A stretch of 15,461 nt of DNA from Oscillospiraceae bacterium. Lineage in GTDB: Bacteria > Bacillota_A > Clostridia > Oscillospirales > Oscillospiraceae. The translations under genes were made by a program, and so were the position numbers. Below are positions 1 to 5,682 of this stretch, in pieces (within the stretch, counting starts at the first letter, position 1; each line of letters opens with the position of its first letter). The DNA is taken from positions 1 through 15,461 of the forward strand of contig JAEDOK010000027.1 of the NCBI GenBank assembly GCA_016302005.1. Reading direction: 5' to 3'. The notes below the pieces were generated by a model, which was given only the letters and a program-made list of their open reading frames with translations, was not told where the DNA came from and did no database searches.

Positions 1-1
1 G

Positions 2-457
2 AAGTTTGATCCTTCGGGAACGACGACCCGCGCGATGATCGTGACGATCCTTTGGAGAATTGCGGGAGAACCCGCGCCGAAGGCGGAAAATACCTTCCGC
101 GATGTGGCTGCGGGACAGTGGTACACCGACGCGATCACATGGGCGGCGGAAAATGATGTGGTGAACGGCGTCGGAAACGGGAAGTTTGACCCTGACGGAA
201 AGATTACCCGCGAGCAGATGGCGACGATTCTGTTCCGCTACGCCGGAAGCCTCGGCGCGGACACGAGCAAGCGCGCAGAGCTGAGCGGCTACCCCGACGG
301 CGCACAGACGGCGGCTTGGGCAACCGATGCGGTGCAGTGGGCAGTTGCCGAGGGAATCATCAACGGCTCTGAGGGCAAGCTCCTGCCGCAGGACAGTGCC
401 ACCAGAGCGCAGGTCGCGACGATCCTCTATCGTTCGATGGACTTGATTACCGAATAA
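2..457 (+). CDS. S-layer homology (SLH) domain protein, C-terminal part (5' end outside window)
   Basis: The reading frame is open from the left edge and ends with TAA at 455-457, so only the last ~151 residues are present. Three SLH modules are visible: the end of one (KFDPSGTTTRAM), a complete one running from FRDVAAGQWY to TREQMATILFRYAG, and a complete last one from YPDG to TRAQVATILYRSM. Each carries the TRxx motif (TRAM, TREQ, TRAQ) that in characterised SLH domains contacts pyruvylated secondary cell wall polysaccharide. The protein is therefore probably exported and non-covalently anchored to the cell wall. Its N-terminal effector part, and so its real function, cannot be seen. The ATG at 35 is internal to the module and is not the start. 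A CsaB-type pyruvyl transferase further right in the window would make its wall ligand. Confidence 0.93.
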   Translation, partial: KFDPSGTTTRAMIVTILWRIAGEPAPKAENTFRDVAAGQWYTDAITWAAENDVVNGVGNGKFDPDGKITREQMATILFRYAGSLGADTSKRAELSGYPDGAQTAAWATDAVQWAVAEGIINGSEGKLLPQDSATRAQVATILYRSMDLITE

Positions 458-468
458 AGCACAGAAAT

Positions 469-511
469 AAAGCGACCACTCTGAGGCAACAAGCTTCAGG
501 GTGGTCGCTTT
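469..511 (+). terminator. Rho-independent-type hairpin after the SLH gene
   Basis: A 16-bp stem (469-484 with 496-511) is complete apart from one G-U pair, with an 11-base loop. It starts 12 bases after the stop codon. The stem begins with AAA and ends with TTT, so it could work in both directions, but the T-run after it is short. Confidence 0.75.
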
Positions 512-536
512 GCAGATAGGGGACAGTCATACGCCG

Positions 537-607
537 TGTGTAGGAACTGCCAAGTAGGTACAAAGAAAGTGCATAGATTGCCGCGTCGCTGCGCTCCTCG
601 CAATGAC
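537..607 (-). repeat. Modular interspersed repeat: 'GTCGGTAGTTCCT' module plus GATTGCC/CGCAATGAC hairpin
   Basis: Read on the minus strand, 541-565 is a diverged copy of the module seen at 5683, 5758, 5833, 5965, 13985 and 14111 (core GGCAGTTCCTACA here). It is followed at 576-607 by a hairpin with the conserved arms GATTGCC and CGCAATGAC around the variable centre GCGTCGCTGCGCTCCT. It fills most of the gap between the convergent SLH and peptidase genes. No gene is visible in 512-661. Confidence 0.7.
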
Positions 608-661
608 ACATCGGAGGCTTTTTAACAGCCCTCTACAGGGTGATTCAATGTATGGAGGGGG

Positions 662-1333
662 TTATTCGGTTGGGATACATTTTTCACAGGGAGAATAATC
701 CCCTGTGGCATAGTCCTCTTTCGTCATGCGGCGGATATTGCCTTTACTGCGTACATAGCCGCAGTCGGCAGTATGATATTTTGTACCGGTCTCCGTCAGA
801 TAGTATTCTCCGTAATAAGAGCGTTCCTTGCTTACAAAGGAGAAAATGCCGCACCCAAGCAGCAGTGCCGAAAATACGGAAAGGAACGCGATGGCGAGCT
901 TTTTATGGCGCCGTACGAACAAGCGCAGGCACAGAGAAAGCGGCGGGTGGAGCAGAAAATGCGCAAACTCGTTTGCCTCATGCTCCTGCTGCACATCCTC
1001 TCCGAGGATCGGCTGCTTTGACACATGACCGCAAAAGATGTGCCCCTGCTCATGTGCGAGCACCATGCGCGCCTCCTCCTCGTTCAGATCGCTGTGCAGA
1101 AAAACCAAACGAAATTCCTGCGACACATAGGTAAAGCCCTTGGAGGAGGCGGCATACTGCTCCAGTCCGAGCGCGTGGATGAGCGCCTGAGCGTCGTCCT
1201 CGCAAAGTCGGTTGAATTCGACGACGGTATAGCCCTGATGGTTCAGTACGGCTTGCAGCGTCTTGCTGTCGATCCGCGTCAGACGGTATTTTCTGAGAAA
1301 GCGTTTTGCCGCGGCTTTTGCAGGATTACTCAT
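662..1333 (-). CDS. ImmA/IrrE-like zinc metallopeptidase with a membrane anchor and an outer Cys/His tail
   Basis: The protein has 223 aa. The N-terminal half has the ImmA/IrrE (DUF955, M78-like) pattern: HEQGH (HExxH) at about residues 94-98 and a downstream EHEANEFAHFLLHP segment at about 118-130 that supplies the expected third metal ligand. Family members cleave or inactivate phage/ICE repressors in the cytoplasm. A hydrophobic segment at about 147-167, after basic RRHKK, should cross the membrane. The C-terminal tail, about residues 180-222, has the YHxxxC...PCxxCxP arrangement (H187, C191, C216, C219), a putative zinc-binding module seen at the end of many Firmicutes secreted or membrane proteins. 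The predicted topology is peptidase inside, Cys/His tail outside. The start ATG at 1333 lies inside the end of the XRE gene (8-base overlap), which implies coupled translation. The substrate is most simply the neighbouring regulator, but that is inference. Confidence 0.85.
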   Translation of the reverse strand: MSNPAKAAAKRFLRKYRLTRIDSKTLQAVLNHQGYTVVEFNRLCEDDAQALIHALGLEQYAASSKGFTYVSQEFRLVFLHSDLNEEEARMVLAHEQGHIFCGHVSKQPILGEDVQQEHEANEFAHFLLHPPLSLCLRLFVRRHKKLAIAFLSVFSALLLGCGIFSFVSKERSYYGEYYLTETGTKYHTADCGYVRSKGNIRRMTKEDYATGDYSPCEKCIPTE

Positions 1334-1886
1334 GCTTGCCTTGCGTCTCCTTATATCTTTTCAGCGCCTCGGCTGCGTTTATGCAGGAGGGAGCGACCTT
1401 TGCAGTGTCAAAGGAGACACCGTTGAAGGATTTGACGACTGCGTCGCCGGGAAGCTTATTGCAGCGTGCGTATTCCACCATCATGACCGTTCGAATTGCA
1501 TGGAGCGCCTGCTCGTCTAAGCATTCAAGCAGACCCCTGATGCCCTCGCCGATGAGCAGTGCGGAATCTATGGTAAGAGGAGACAGCACCCCATTGTTAA
1601 AGCGCTCAATCAGTTCATCGGGGAAAGCGGAGATGCTGCGCAGCATTTGATGCGTCGCGTGATTATAATCGAAGAAGAAGATCAGACAGAGGTAGGTGTC
1701 CCATGACATTTTGCGGAGCTTGCCTTCAATCGCACCGTAGGTCTGGCGGGAGACGCCAATCAGGTGCGCCAGATCGCCCTGCGAGATGCCGACCTTTGCC
1801 CGCAGTGCGGGAAGATTTTCCGTCAGCGCGGTAATGAATTTATCCTTATCCTCGTCGGTCAGAACCCATTGATTCGAAGCAGCCAT
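1326..1886 (-). CDS. XRE-family helix-turn-helix regulator
   Basis: The protein has 186 aa. Residues ~25-75 form an XRE/Cro-CI type helix-turn-helix (LPALRAKVGISQGDLAHLIG followed by VSRQTYGAIEG), with the recognition helix around VSRQTYGAIE. The rest, ~80-186, is a predicted helical domain I do not recognise; it contains an acidic segment and ends in a charged tail (KRYKETQGKHE). The start is supported by AAGGAG about 9 bases upstream and by a good sigma-A promoter 32 bases further out. The stop TAA (1326-1328) overlaps the start of the ImmA/IrrE-like peptidase gene, so the two form an operon of the ImmR/ImmA kind. In ICEBs1 and related elements the protease relieves repression by cleaving the repressor. 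No integrase or phage gene sits next to this pair, so it may be domesticated or control an unlinked gene. Confidence 0.85.
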   Translation of the reverse strand: MAASNQWVLTDEDKDKFITALTENLPALRAKVGISQGDLAHLIGVSRQTYGAIEGKLRKMSWDTYLCLIFFFDYNHATHQMLRSISAFPDELIERFNNGVLSPLTIDSALLIGEGIRGLLECLDEQALHAIRTVMMVEYARCNKLPGDAVVKSFNGVSFDTAKVAPSCINAAEALKRYKETQGKHE

Positions 1887-1918
1887 ATTGCAAGACTCCT
1901 TATTCTGAATTTACCTTT

Positions 1919-1948
1919 ATCATACCAAAGCAAGCTTCCTTTTGTCAA
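1919..1948 (-). promoter_or_regulatory. Sigma-A promoter of the XRE/peptidase operon with operator-like palindrome
   Basis: On the minus strand, TTGACA (1943-1948) and TATGAT (1919-1924) are separated by 18 bases. The spacer holds AAAGGAAGCTTGCTTT (1927-1942), a palindrome with 14 of 16 positions symmetric, centred on AAGCTT. A dimeric XRE protein bound there would block RNA polymerase, so autoregulation is likely. That last step is inference. Confidence 0.8.
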
Positions 1949-2114
1949 TAGGGGGGAGGACAAAACAGCGCATGACGCTGATCAAAGAACGTCTTCACCG
2001 GTCGCGCAATGACAAGCGGAGAAACCGTCTGCCTCATTGCTATGAAACCTCTGCGGGGGACATGCTGTAGGCGGCAAGTATATTCGCATTGGAATATGAT
2101 CCTATATGTCTGCC

Positions 2115-2173
2115 AAAAAATCAAAAAACAAAAGGCTGTTTTCGAAACTTTTTGCTATCGAAAACAGCCTTTT
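2115..2173 (-). terminator. Terminator of tRNA-Leu(UAG)
   Basis: A perfect 15-bp stem (2130-2144 with 2159-2173) has a 14-base loop. On the minus strand it is followed by a T-rich tail (GTTTTTTGATTTTTT). It begins four bases after the encoded CCA of the tRNA. Confidence 0.9.
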
Positions 2174-2176
2174 CAT

Positions 2177-2261
2177 TGGTGCGGGCATGGGGATTTGAAC
2201 CCCAACGCATTGCTGCACAGGAACCTAAATCCTGCATGTCTGCCAGTTCCATCATGCCCGC
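2177..2261 (-). tRNA. tRNA-Leu (anticodon UAG), complete, CCA encoded
   Basis: This is a class II tRNA. The acceptor GCGGGCA pairs with TGCCCGC, followed by discriminator A and an encoded CCA (2177-2179). The anticodon stem CAGGA/TCCTG encloses the loop TTTAGGT, giving anticodon TAG. A short variable arm GCA-GCAA-TGC precedes the T arm, TGGGG/CCCCA around TTCAAAT. It decodes CUA-type and probably other CUN leucine codons. It is the only intact one of three related sequences; the other two (3219-3257 and 3437-3475) stop after the anticodon loop. Its 5' half appears to have been supplied by the inserted DNA, together with a new and weaker promoter. Confidence 0.97.
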
Positions 2262-2295
2262 ATATGAACAGTCGAGAAATACCCGGCTGTTATTT

Positions 2296-2324
2296 ATTCT
2301 ATAAAAGGGAAGAAAAACGCAAGA
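2296..2324 (-). promoter_or_regulatory. Probable weak promoter of the intact tRNA-Leu
   Basis: On the minus strand, TAGAAT (2296-2301) sits about 35 bases before the tRNA in an AT-rich stretch. The best -35 candidates are poor (TCTTGC at 17 bases, TTGCGT at 15). It is much weaker by eye than the promoter at 3486-3514. Read-through from upstream is an alternative source of the tRNA. Confidence 0.4.
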
Positions 2325-2356
2325 AACAGTTAAATATATACAAGGTTGTTTTCTCT

Positions 2357-3181
2357 TCAGGGCATGCGCCATTCTGTCAGGCCATTGGCGCTTCGTCCCA
2401 TTACGACGCCCGCCGCGGTAGAGGGACTGCTAAACACTCTGTTCTCCGTAAATGTCCAGTTCGCATCGATGATGCCATTCTCAATCAGTTTTTGCCGGAG
2501 CGTGCAAATTTGCTTGGGGCAGGAACGCGTTAATGTATCCGCGACCTGTGATCCTTTCAAAACAACAAATCCCTCATTGGTCTGCATTCCTTTCGCATTT
2601 GCACCACGGGCTGCCTGTATATAAAGAATTTGTTTGACAGGTTCTGCATCATTTGCTTCTTCTGTTATCAATGGTTCAAGGACTTTATGCCCTAAAACAT
2701 TATTGATCATGCAAATATTATATAGGAATTCCTCCATTTCCGCTTGCTCTGCTTCTGTAAGGGAAGCGTCAGCAGGGATTGTAGAGTTCTCGATATAGTA
2801 GCGATCTGCCTCTTTTGCAAGTAAATAACATCGGTGTTCAAGATACTTGATATGTGCTTTATTGAGGCGATTGCCTTTGCTGATATACACGATGCACTCA
2901 TTCCAGAAATCTTTTCCATTTGGAGTATCATGCTGCTTCAACCGTTCATACACATTCTCTGCTTCACCAATATACACAATTCCTTTATCATCGGAATCGC
3001 TTTTGCCGAACAGGAAATAAACACCGCATGCAGCTAAATCCTTTCTGTCGCCACATCGCTTTACATCAATTCGCGGAATTTTATATGCTTTCCCATTCCA
3101 GTTGGATAACTCACATACCCAGCGTTTGTTTGGATCGCCCTCAATCAAGAACAATGATATTGTCTTACCGAATAAAGTCAT
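2357..3181 (-). CDS. GIY-YIG nuclease family protein with C-terminal DUF4357 domain
   Basis: The protein has 274 aa. A GIY-YIG fold spans about residues 50-125: GVYFLFG (G53-V-Y) and VYIGEAENVYERLKQH (YIG at 70-72, conserved R80), with the metal-binding Glu of the YLEHR motif (E115). After a linker, residues ~196-272 match DUF4357: GFVVLKGS, an LR..L segment, FSSPSTAAGVVMGRSANG and TEW. Proteins of this architecture are usually accessory genes and sometimes sit in defence islands; the DNA target is unknown. I chose the ATG at 3181 because AAGGAG lies six bases upstream; the longer frame to 3220 would begin in the tRNA-derived sequence. The start is 38 bases after a truncated tRNA-Leu half, so the gene may use the old tRNA promoter at 3486-3514. 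Its AT-richness against GC-rich neighbours points to horizontal transfer. Confidence 0.9.
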   Translation of the reverse strand: MTLFGKTISLFLIEGDPNKRWVCELSNWNGKAYKIPRIDVKRCGDRKDLAACGVYFLFGKSDSDDKGIVYIGEAENVYERLKQHDTPNGKDFWNECIVYISKGNRLNKAHIKYLEHRCYLLAKEADRYYIENSTIPADASLTEAEQAEMEEFLYNICMINNVLGHKVLEPLITEEANDAEPVKQILYIQAARGANAKGMQTNEGFVVLKGSQVADTLTRSCPKQICTLRQKLIENGIIDANWTFTENRVFSSPSTAAGVVMGRSANGLTEWRMP

Positions 3182-3218
3182 ATCTATCTCCTTCAAGCGC
3201 CTTCTCTGAGGTGACAGC

Positions 3219-3257
3219 ACCTAAATCATGCGTGTCTGCCAATTCCACCACGCCCGC
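3219..3257 (-). pseudogene. Truncated tRNA-Leu(UAG), 5' half A
   Basis: 39 bases from acceptor GCGGGCG through the D arm (GGTGGAATTGGCAGAC) and the anticodon-loop end GATTTAGGT. The next bases, GCTGT, cannot pair with the stem strand CATGA, and no variable arm, T arm or CCA follows. It differs from the intact tRNA at several D-arm positions, mostly A/G and C/T changes. Confidence 0.88.
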
Positions 3258-3360
3258 GTATTCTTTTGCACCTCTGTTTTTTACACGGGGAGATACCCGA
3301 GGCGGGGCGCACAGCCTGATCCACGGTTTAAAAAACAGGCGAGACTGCTGTTAGAGAACG

Positions 3361-3397
3361 GATTGCCACACCAGTCTGCGGACTGGTTCGCAATGAC
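3361..3397 (+). repeat. Interspersed hairpin repeat (GATTGCC ... CGCAATGAC)
   Basis: The conserved arms enclose a private stem, ACCAGTC-TGCG-GACTGGT. The same arms with other stems occur at 576-607, 5712-5745, 5787-5820, 14015-14053 and, inverted, 14075-14106. Confidence 0.8.
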
Positions 3398-3436
3398 AGC
3401 GGGTGACGGAGAAAAACCTTCCCTGAGGTGACATCA

Positions 3437-3475
3437 CCTAAATCTTGCATGTCTGCCAGTTCCATCATGCCCGCG
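3437..3475 (-). pseudogene. Truncated tRNA-Leu(UAG), 5' half B, with the original promoter
   Basis: 39 bases running GCGGGCATGATGGAACTGGC to GATTTAGGT, nearly identical to the intact tRNA until the end of the anticodon loop, then diverging into GATGTCACC. The 5' stem strand CAAGA has no partner. It sits ten bases below a textbook promoter, so it is most likely the 5' half of the ancestral gene. One base in the stem strand no longer matches the surviving 3' half (A opposite C), which fits decay. Confidence 0.88.
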
Positions 3476-3485
3476 TATTGTGCTT

Positions 3486-3514
3486 ATTTTAGCATTTTAC
3501 GGGCGCGGTGTCAA
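3486..3514 (-). promoter_or_regulatory. Strong sigma-A promoter ahead of truncated tRNA half B
   Basis: On the minus strand, TTGACA (3509-3514), a 17-base spacer, then TAAAAT (3486-3491). The predicted start is a few bases before the tRNA 5' end. It would transcribe both tRNA halves and possibly the GIY-YIG gene. Confidence 0.88.
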
Positions 3515-3554
3515 GGCGTGGGAGGCAGGGCGTTTACAAATAATTAAAAAATGC

Positions 3555-3583
3555 TTGACATCTCGCGGTGTGGACAGTAAAAT
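3555..3583 (+). promoter_or_regulatory. Sigma-A promoter for rny
   Basis: TTGACA (3555-3560), a 17-base spacer, then TAAAAT (3578-3583). It is divergent from the tRNA promoter, about 40 bases away. Confidence 0.85.
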
Positions 3584-3857
3584 AAACCGTGGATTAGTAT
3601 GGCTCGCGCCGCGCGTGGGGTAGCGCGGTCGGGCGTTGCTTTCTCTTGGAATTGCGTAATTGCGCCGAATGGTTTCGATCCGCTTGCTTTTGCCGAACGA
3701 TGTGTCCGGTGCTTTTGGCATCGAACGCGGGCTTTTCCGGCTTTGGCAAACGATTTTTTCAGGTCATTTCCGCTTTTTTTCGCATTCTGCACTTGCTTCG
3801 GATCGCCGAGGCAGGCAAACCCAAATTTTAGAAACAGGAGGTGTATTCTCAGGAAAT
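3584..3857 (+). promoter_or_regulatory. Long 5' leader of rny
   Basis: The predicted transcript start is near 3590, giving about 265 untranslated bases. The leader begins with AAACCGTGGATTAG, also found (minus strand, one change) in element 1 near 3320-3335. A short GC hairpin follows (CCGCGC 3609-3614 with GCGCGG 3623-3628). It matches no riboswitch class I know. AGGAGG lies at 3836-3841, rather far (16 bases) from the ATG; AGGAA at 3851-3855 is very close to it. Confidence 0.55.
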
Positions 3858-5399
3858 ATGGAATGGTATTTTTGGCTCATCATTGTAGCCGTTTCTGCAC
3901 TGTTATTCTTCTTCATCGGCGTGCTCTACCGCAAAAAGGTCGCTGAACGCGAGATCAAGAGCGCCGAGGACGAGGCGACGCGTATCATCAACGAAGCCAT
4001 TAAGGGCGGCGAGAGCAAGAAACGCGAAATGCTCCTCGAAGCAAAGGAAGAGATCCATAGATCCCGTACCGAATACGAAAGGGAAGTCAAAGAACGACGC
4101 AGCGACCTGCAAAAGCAGGAGCGCCGCTTGCAGCAGAAGGAGGAGTCCCTCGACAAGAAGCTGGACGCCTTCGAGCGCAAGGAGGAAGAGCTGCACAAGC
4201 GTCATGCCGCCGTCGCGGCGACGCAGGAGGAGGTCAATCTCATCAAGAAGAGCCAGCTGGAAATGCTGGAAAAGATCTCTGCACTGACGCAGGAGGAGGC
4301 AAAGGCTCAGCTCCTGCAAAGTCTTGAGAACGAATGCCGCCATGAGGCAGCGATGAAGCTCAAGGAGATCGAGACGGAGACGAAGGAGAACGCCGATCAG
4401 ATGGCGCGGGAGATCATCTCCATTGCCATTCAGCGCTGCGCCGCGGATCATGCTGCGGAAGCCACCGTATCCGTCGTCGCGCTGCCGAATGACGAGATGA
4501 AGGGCCGCATCATCGGCAGAGAGGGCAGAAATATCCGCACCCTCGAATCCATCACCGGCGTTGACCTCATCATCGACGACACGCCGGAGGCAATCACCGT
4601 TTCGTCCTTTGATCCGGTGCGCCGCGAGATTGCCCGCCTTGCGCTGGAGAAGCTCATTGCCGACGGCAGAATTCACCCGACCCGCATTGAGGATTTGGTC
4701 GAAAAGTCCCGCAAGGAGGTCGAGCGGGTCATCAAACAGGAGGGCGAACGCGCCACCTTTGAGACCGGCATCAACAATCTGCATCCCGAGCTGATCAAGC
4801 TCCTTGGCAAGCAGAAATACCGTACCTCTTATGGGCAGAATGTGCTCAACCACTCTATCGAGGTCGCCCACATTGCAGGTCTTTTGGCAAGCGAATTGGG
4901 CGTTGATGTCGCTCTGGCAAAGCGCGCCGGTCTGCTGCATGACCTCGGCAAGTCCGTTGACCACGAGATGGAGGGCAGCCATGTGCAGCTCGGCGTCGAG
5001 CTGGCGCGGAAGTACAACGAGTCCCCCGACGTCATTCACGCGATCGAAGCGCATCACAACGATGTTGAGCCGCGCACGATCATCGCCTGTCTGGTGCAGG
5101 CGGCGGACGCGATCTCCGCGGCACGCCCCGGCGCAAGACGCGAGAATGTCGAAAACTATATCCGCCGTCTGGAAAAGTTAGAGGAGCTGACCGGCTCTTA
5201 CCCCGGAGTCGAGAAGTCCTACGCGATTCAGGCAGGCCGCGAGGTCCGCATTATGGTCAAGCCCGAGGAGGTCTCCGAGGACAATATGGTGTTGCTTGCC
5301 CGCGAGCTGGCACACAAGATCGAGTCCGAGCTGGAATACCCCGGACAGATCAAGGTCAATGTCATCCGCGAGACCAAGGCGACGGAATACGCGAAGTAA
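3858..5399 (+). CDS. rny: Ribonuclease Y
   Basis: The protein has 513 aa, the usual length for the family. The endoribonuclease starts decay of many mRNAs in Bacillota and is anchored in the membrane. In order: a transmembrane anchor at ~5-24 ([19 protein letters not shown]), a long charged coiled coil at ~28-190, a KH RNA-binding domain at ~203-270 with [15 protein letters not shown] (216-230), an HD phosphohydrolase domain with [11 protein letters not shown] (332 onward) and the catalytic pair HD at 361-362 in [16 protein letters not shown] around 395-402 and D417 in QAADAIS, then the C-terminal domain ending KATEYAK. The frame stays open for 66 codons upstream, but MEWYFW begins right before the anchor and follows the Shine-Dalgarno region, so ATG 3858 is the start. 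It is monocistronic between its own promoter and terminator. Confidence 0.97.
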   Translation: MEWYFWLIIVAVSALLFFFIGVLYRKKVAEREIKSAEDEATRIINEAIKGGESKKREMLLEAKEEIHRSRTEYEREVKERRSDLQKQERRLQQKEESLDKKLDAFERKEEELHKRHAAVAATQEEVNLIKKSQLEMLEKISALTQEEAKAQLLQSLENECRHEAAMKLKEIETETKENADQMAREIISIAIQRCAADHAAEATVSVVALPNDEMKGRIIGREGRNIRTLESITGVDLIIDDTPEAITVSSFDPVRREIARLALEKLIADGRIHPTRIEDLVEKSRKEVERVIKQEGERATFETGINNLHPELIKLLGKQKYRTSYGQNVLNHSIEVAHIAGLLASELGVDVALAKRAGLLHDLGKSVDHEMEGSHVQLGVELARKYNESPDVIHAIEAHHNDVEPRTIIACLVQAADAISAARPGARRENVENYIRRLEKLEELTGSYPGVEKSYAIQAGREVRIMVKPEEVSEDNMVLLARELAHKIESELEYPGQIKVNVIRETKATEYAK

Positions 5400-5418
5400 G
5401 ATATATCATACAAAAAAC

Positions 5419-5457
5419 CTCCCCTTCGATCGGAAACGGTCGGAGGGGAGAATTTTT
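5419..5457 (+). terminator. Rho-independent terminator of rny
   Basis: A 14-bp stem (5419-5432 with 5437-5450, two G-U pairs) is closed by a GAAA tetraloop and followed by AATTTTT. An A-run precedes it, so it may also stop leftward transcription. Confidence 0.9.
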
Positions 5458-5458
5458 A

Positions 5459-5487
5459 GTGAAAAGTGAAAAGTGAATAGTGAATAG
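5459..5487 (+). repeat. Heptamer tandem repeat
   Basis: Four 7-base units in a row: GTGAAAA twice, GTGAATA twice, then G. It begins two bases after the T-run of the rny terminator and leads into the repeat block. Similar heptamers lie at 13941-13961, 14871-14884 and ~14944-14970. Confidence 0.85.
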
Positions 5488-5682
5488 CTTCCTACGGATT
5501 TTGAATTTAGATATTACAGATTTGTGGGCGGGGAATAAGAGAATGAGTTTGTGCATAATCGGGTTTCTGCACGCGGGACGTCGAGGACGCCGTCCCCTAC
5601 GGCGAGGGTGCGTTCTACGGTCGTAAGGCGGGGCACCCCTGCGCGCCGACCGCGTAAGCGGCAGACGGTACGGGCGAATAGG
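5488..5682. repeat. Non-coding repeat-rich spacer
   Basis: No gene is seen. The right part holds GC-rich short-dyad sequence (for example GGACGTCGAGGACGCCGTCC) and at 5650-5682 the segment GCGGCAGACGGTACGGGCGA. The latter recurs in diverged form at 13961-13980 and inverted at about 15395-15425, always next to the 'GTCGGTAGTTCCT' module. Confidence 0.6.

Larger units (their letters stand above)
2223..3227 (-). mobile_element. Putative tRNA-Leu anticodon-loop element 2 (~996 bp, GIY-YIG cargo)
   Basis: The unit lies between two copies of GATTTAGGT, one in the truncated tRNA at 3219-3227 and one in the intact tRNA at 2223-2231. Its left end (minus strand, after the loop) has TGTCACCTCAG, also found at the start of the neighbouring unit. 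Its right end carries a complete 5' tRNA half that restores the gene. The interior is AT-rich: 22 of 60 bases are G/C in 2641-2700, against 43 of 60 in 9061-9120. No integrase is present. The mechanism is inferred from the layout. Confidence 0.5.
3219..3445 (-). mobile_element. Putative tRNA-Leu anticodon-loop element 1 (~218 bp, no gene)
   Basis: The unit lies between the GATTTAGGT copies at 3437-3445 and 3219-3227. On the minus strand its left end (GATGTCACCTCAGGGAAGG) matches that of element 2 except at two positions. Near its right end the motif GGGTATCTCCC resembles GGGTATTTCTC near the right end of element 2. It contains a modular repeat hairpin but no coding sequence, so it may be an internally deleted derivative. 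Confidence 0.42.

Noticed and set aside
640..1134. Plus-strand frames opposite the peptidase and XRE genes
   Set aside because: No ribosome binding site or domain; both minus-strand genes have clear motifs and a promoter.
2005..2013. CGCAATGAC, a possible further hairpin repeat
   Set aside because: The matching GATTGCC arm is missing, so at most it is a decayed fragment.
3182..3220. Upstream start for the GIY-YIG gene giving 13 more residues
   Set aside because: It would begin in the tRNA-derived sequence without a Shine-Dalgarno site, while ATG 3181 has AAGGAG at six bases.
2177..3475. Group I intron with a GIY-YIG homing nuclease in tRNA-Leu
   Set aside because: Group I introns do occur in tRNA-Leu anticodon loops, but here a whole tRNA follows the nuclease gene, not a bare 3' exon. 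The 5' half is repeated three times, and I see no intron core motifs.
3903..5057. A 384-codon minus-strand frame opposite rny
   Set aside because: A Leu-rich mirror of the coiled-coil codons of RNase Y.
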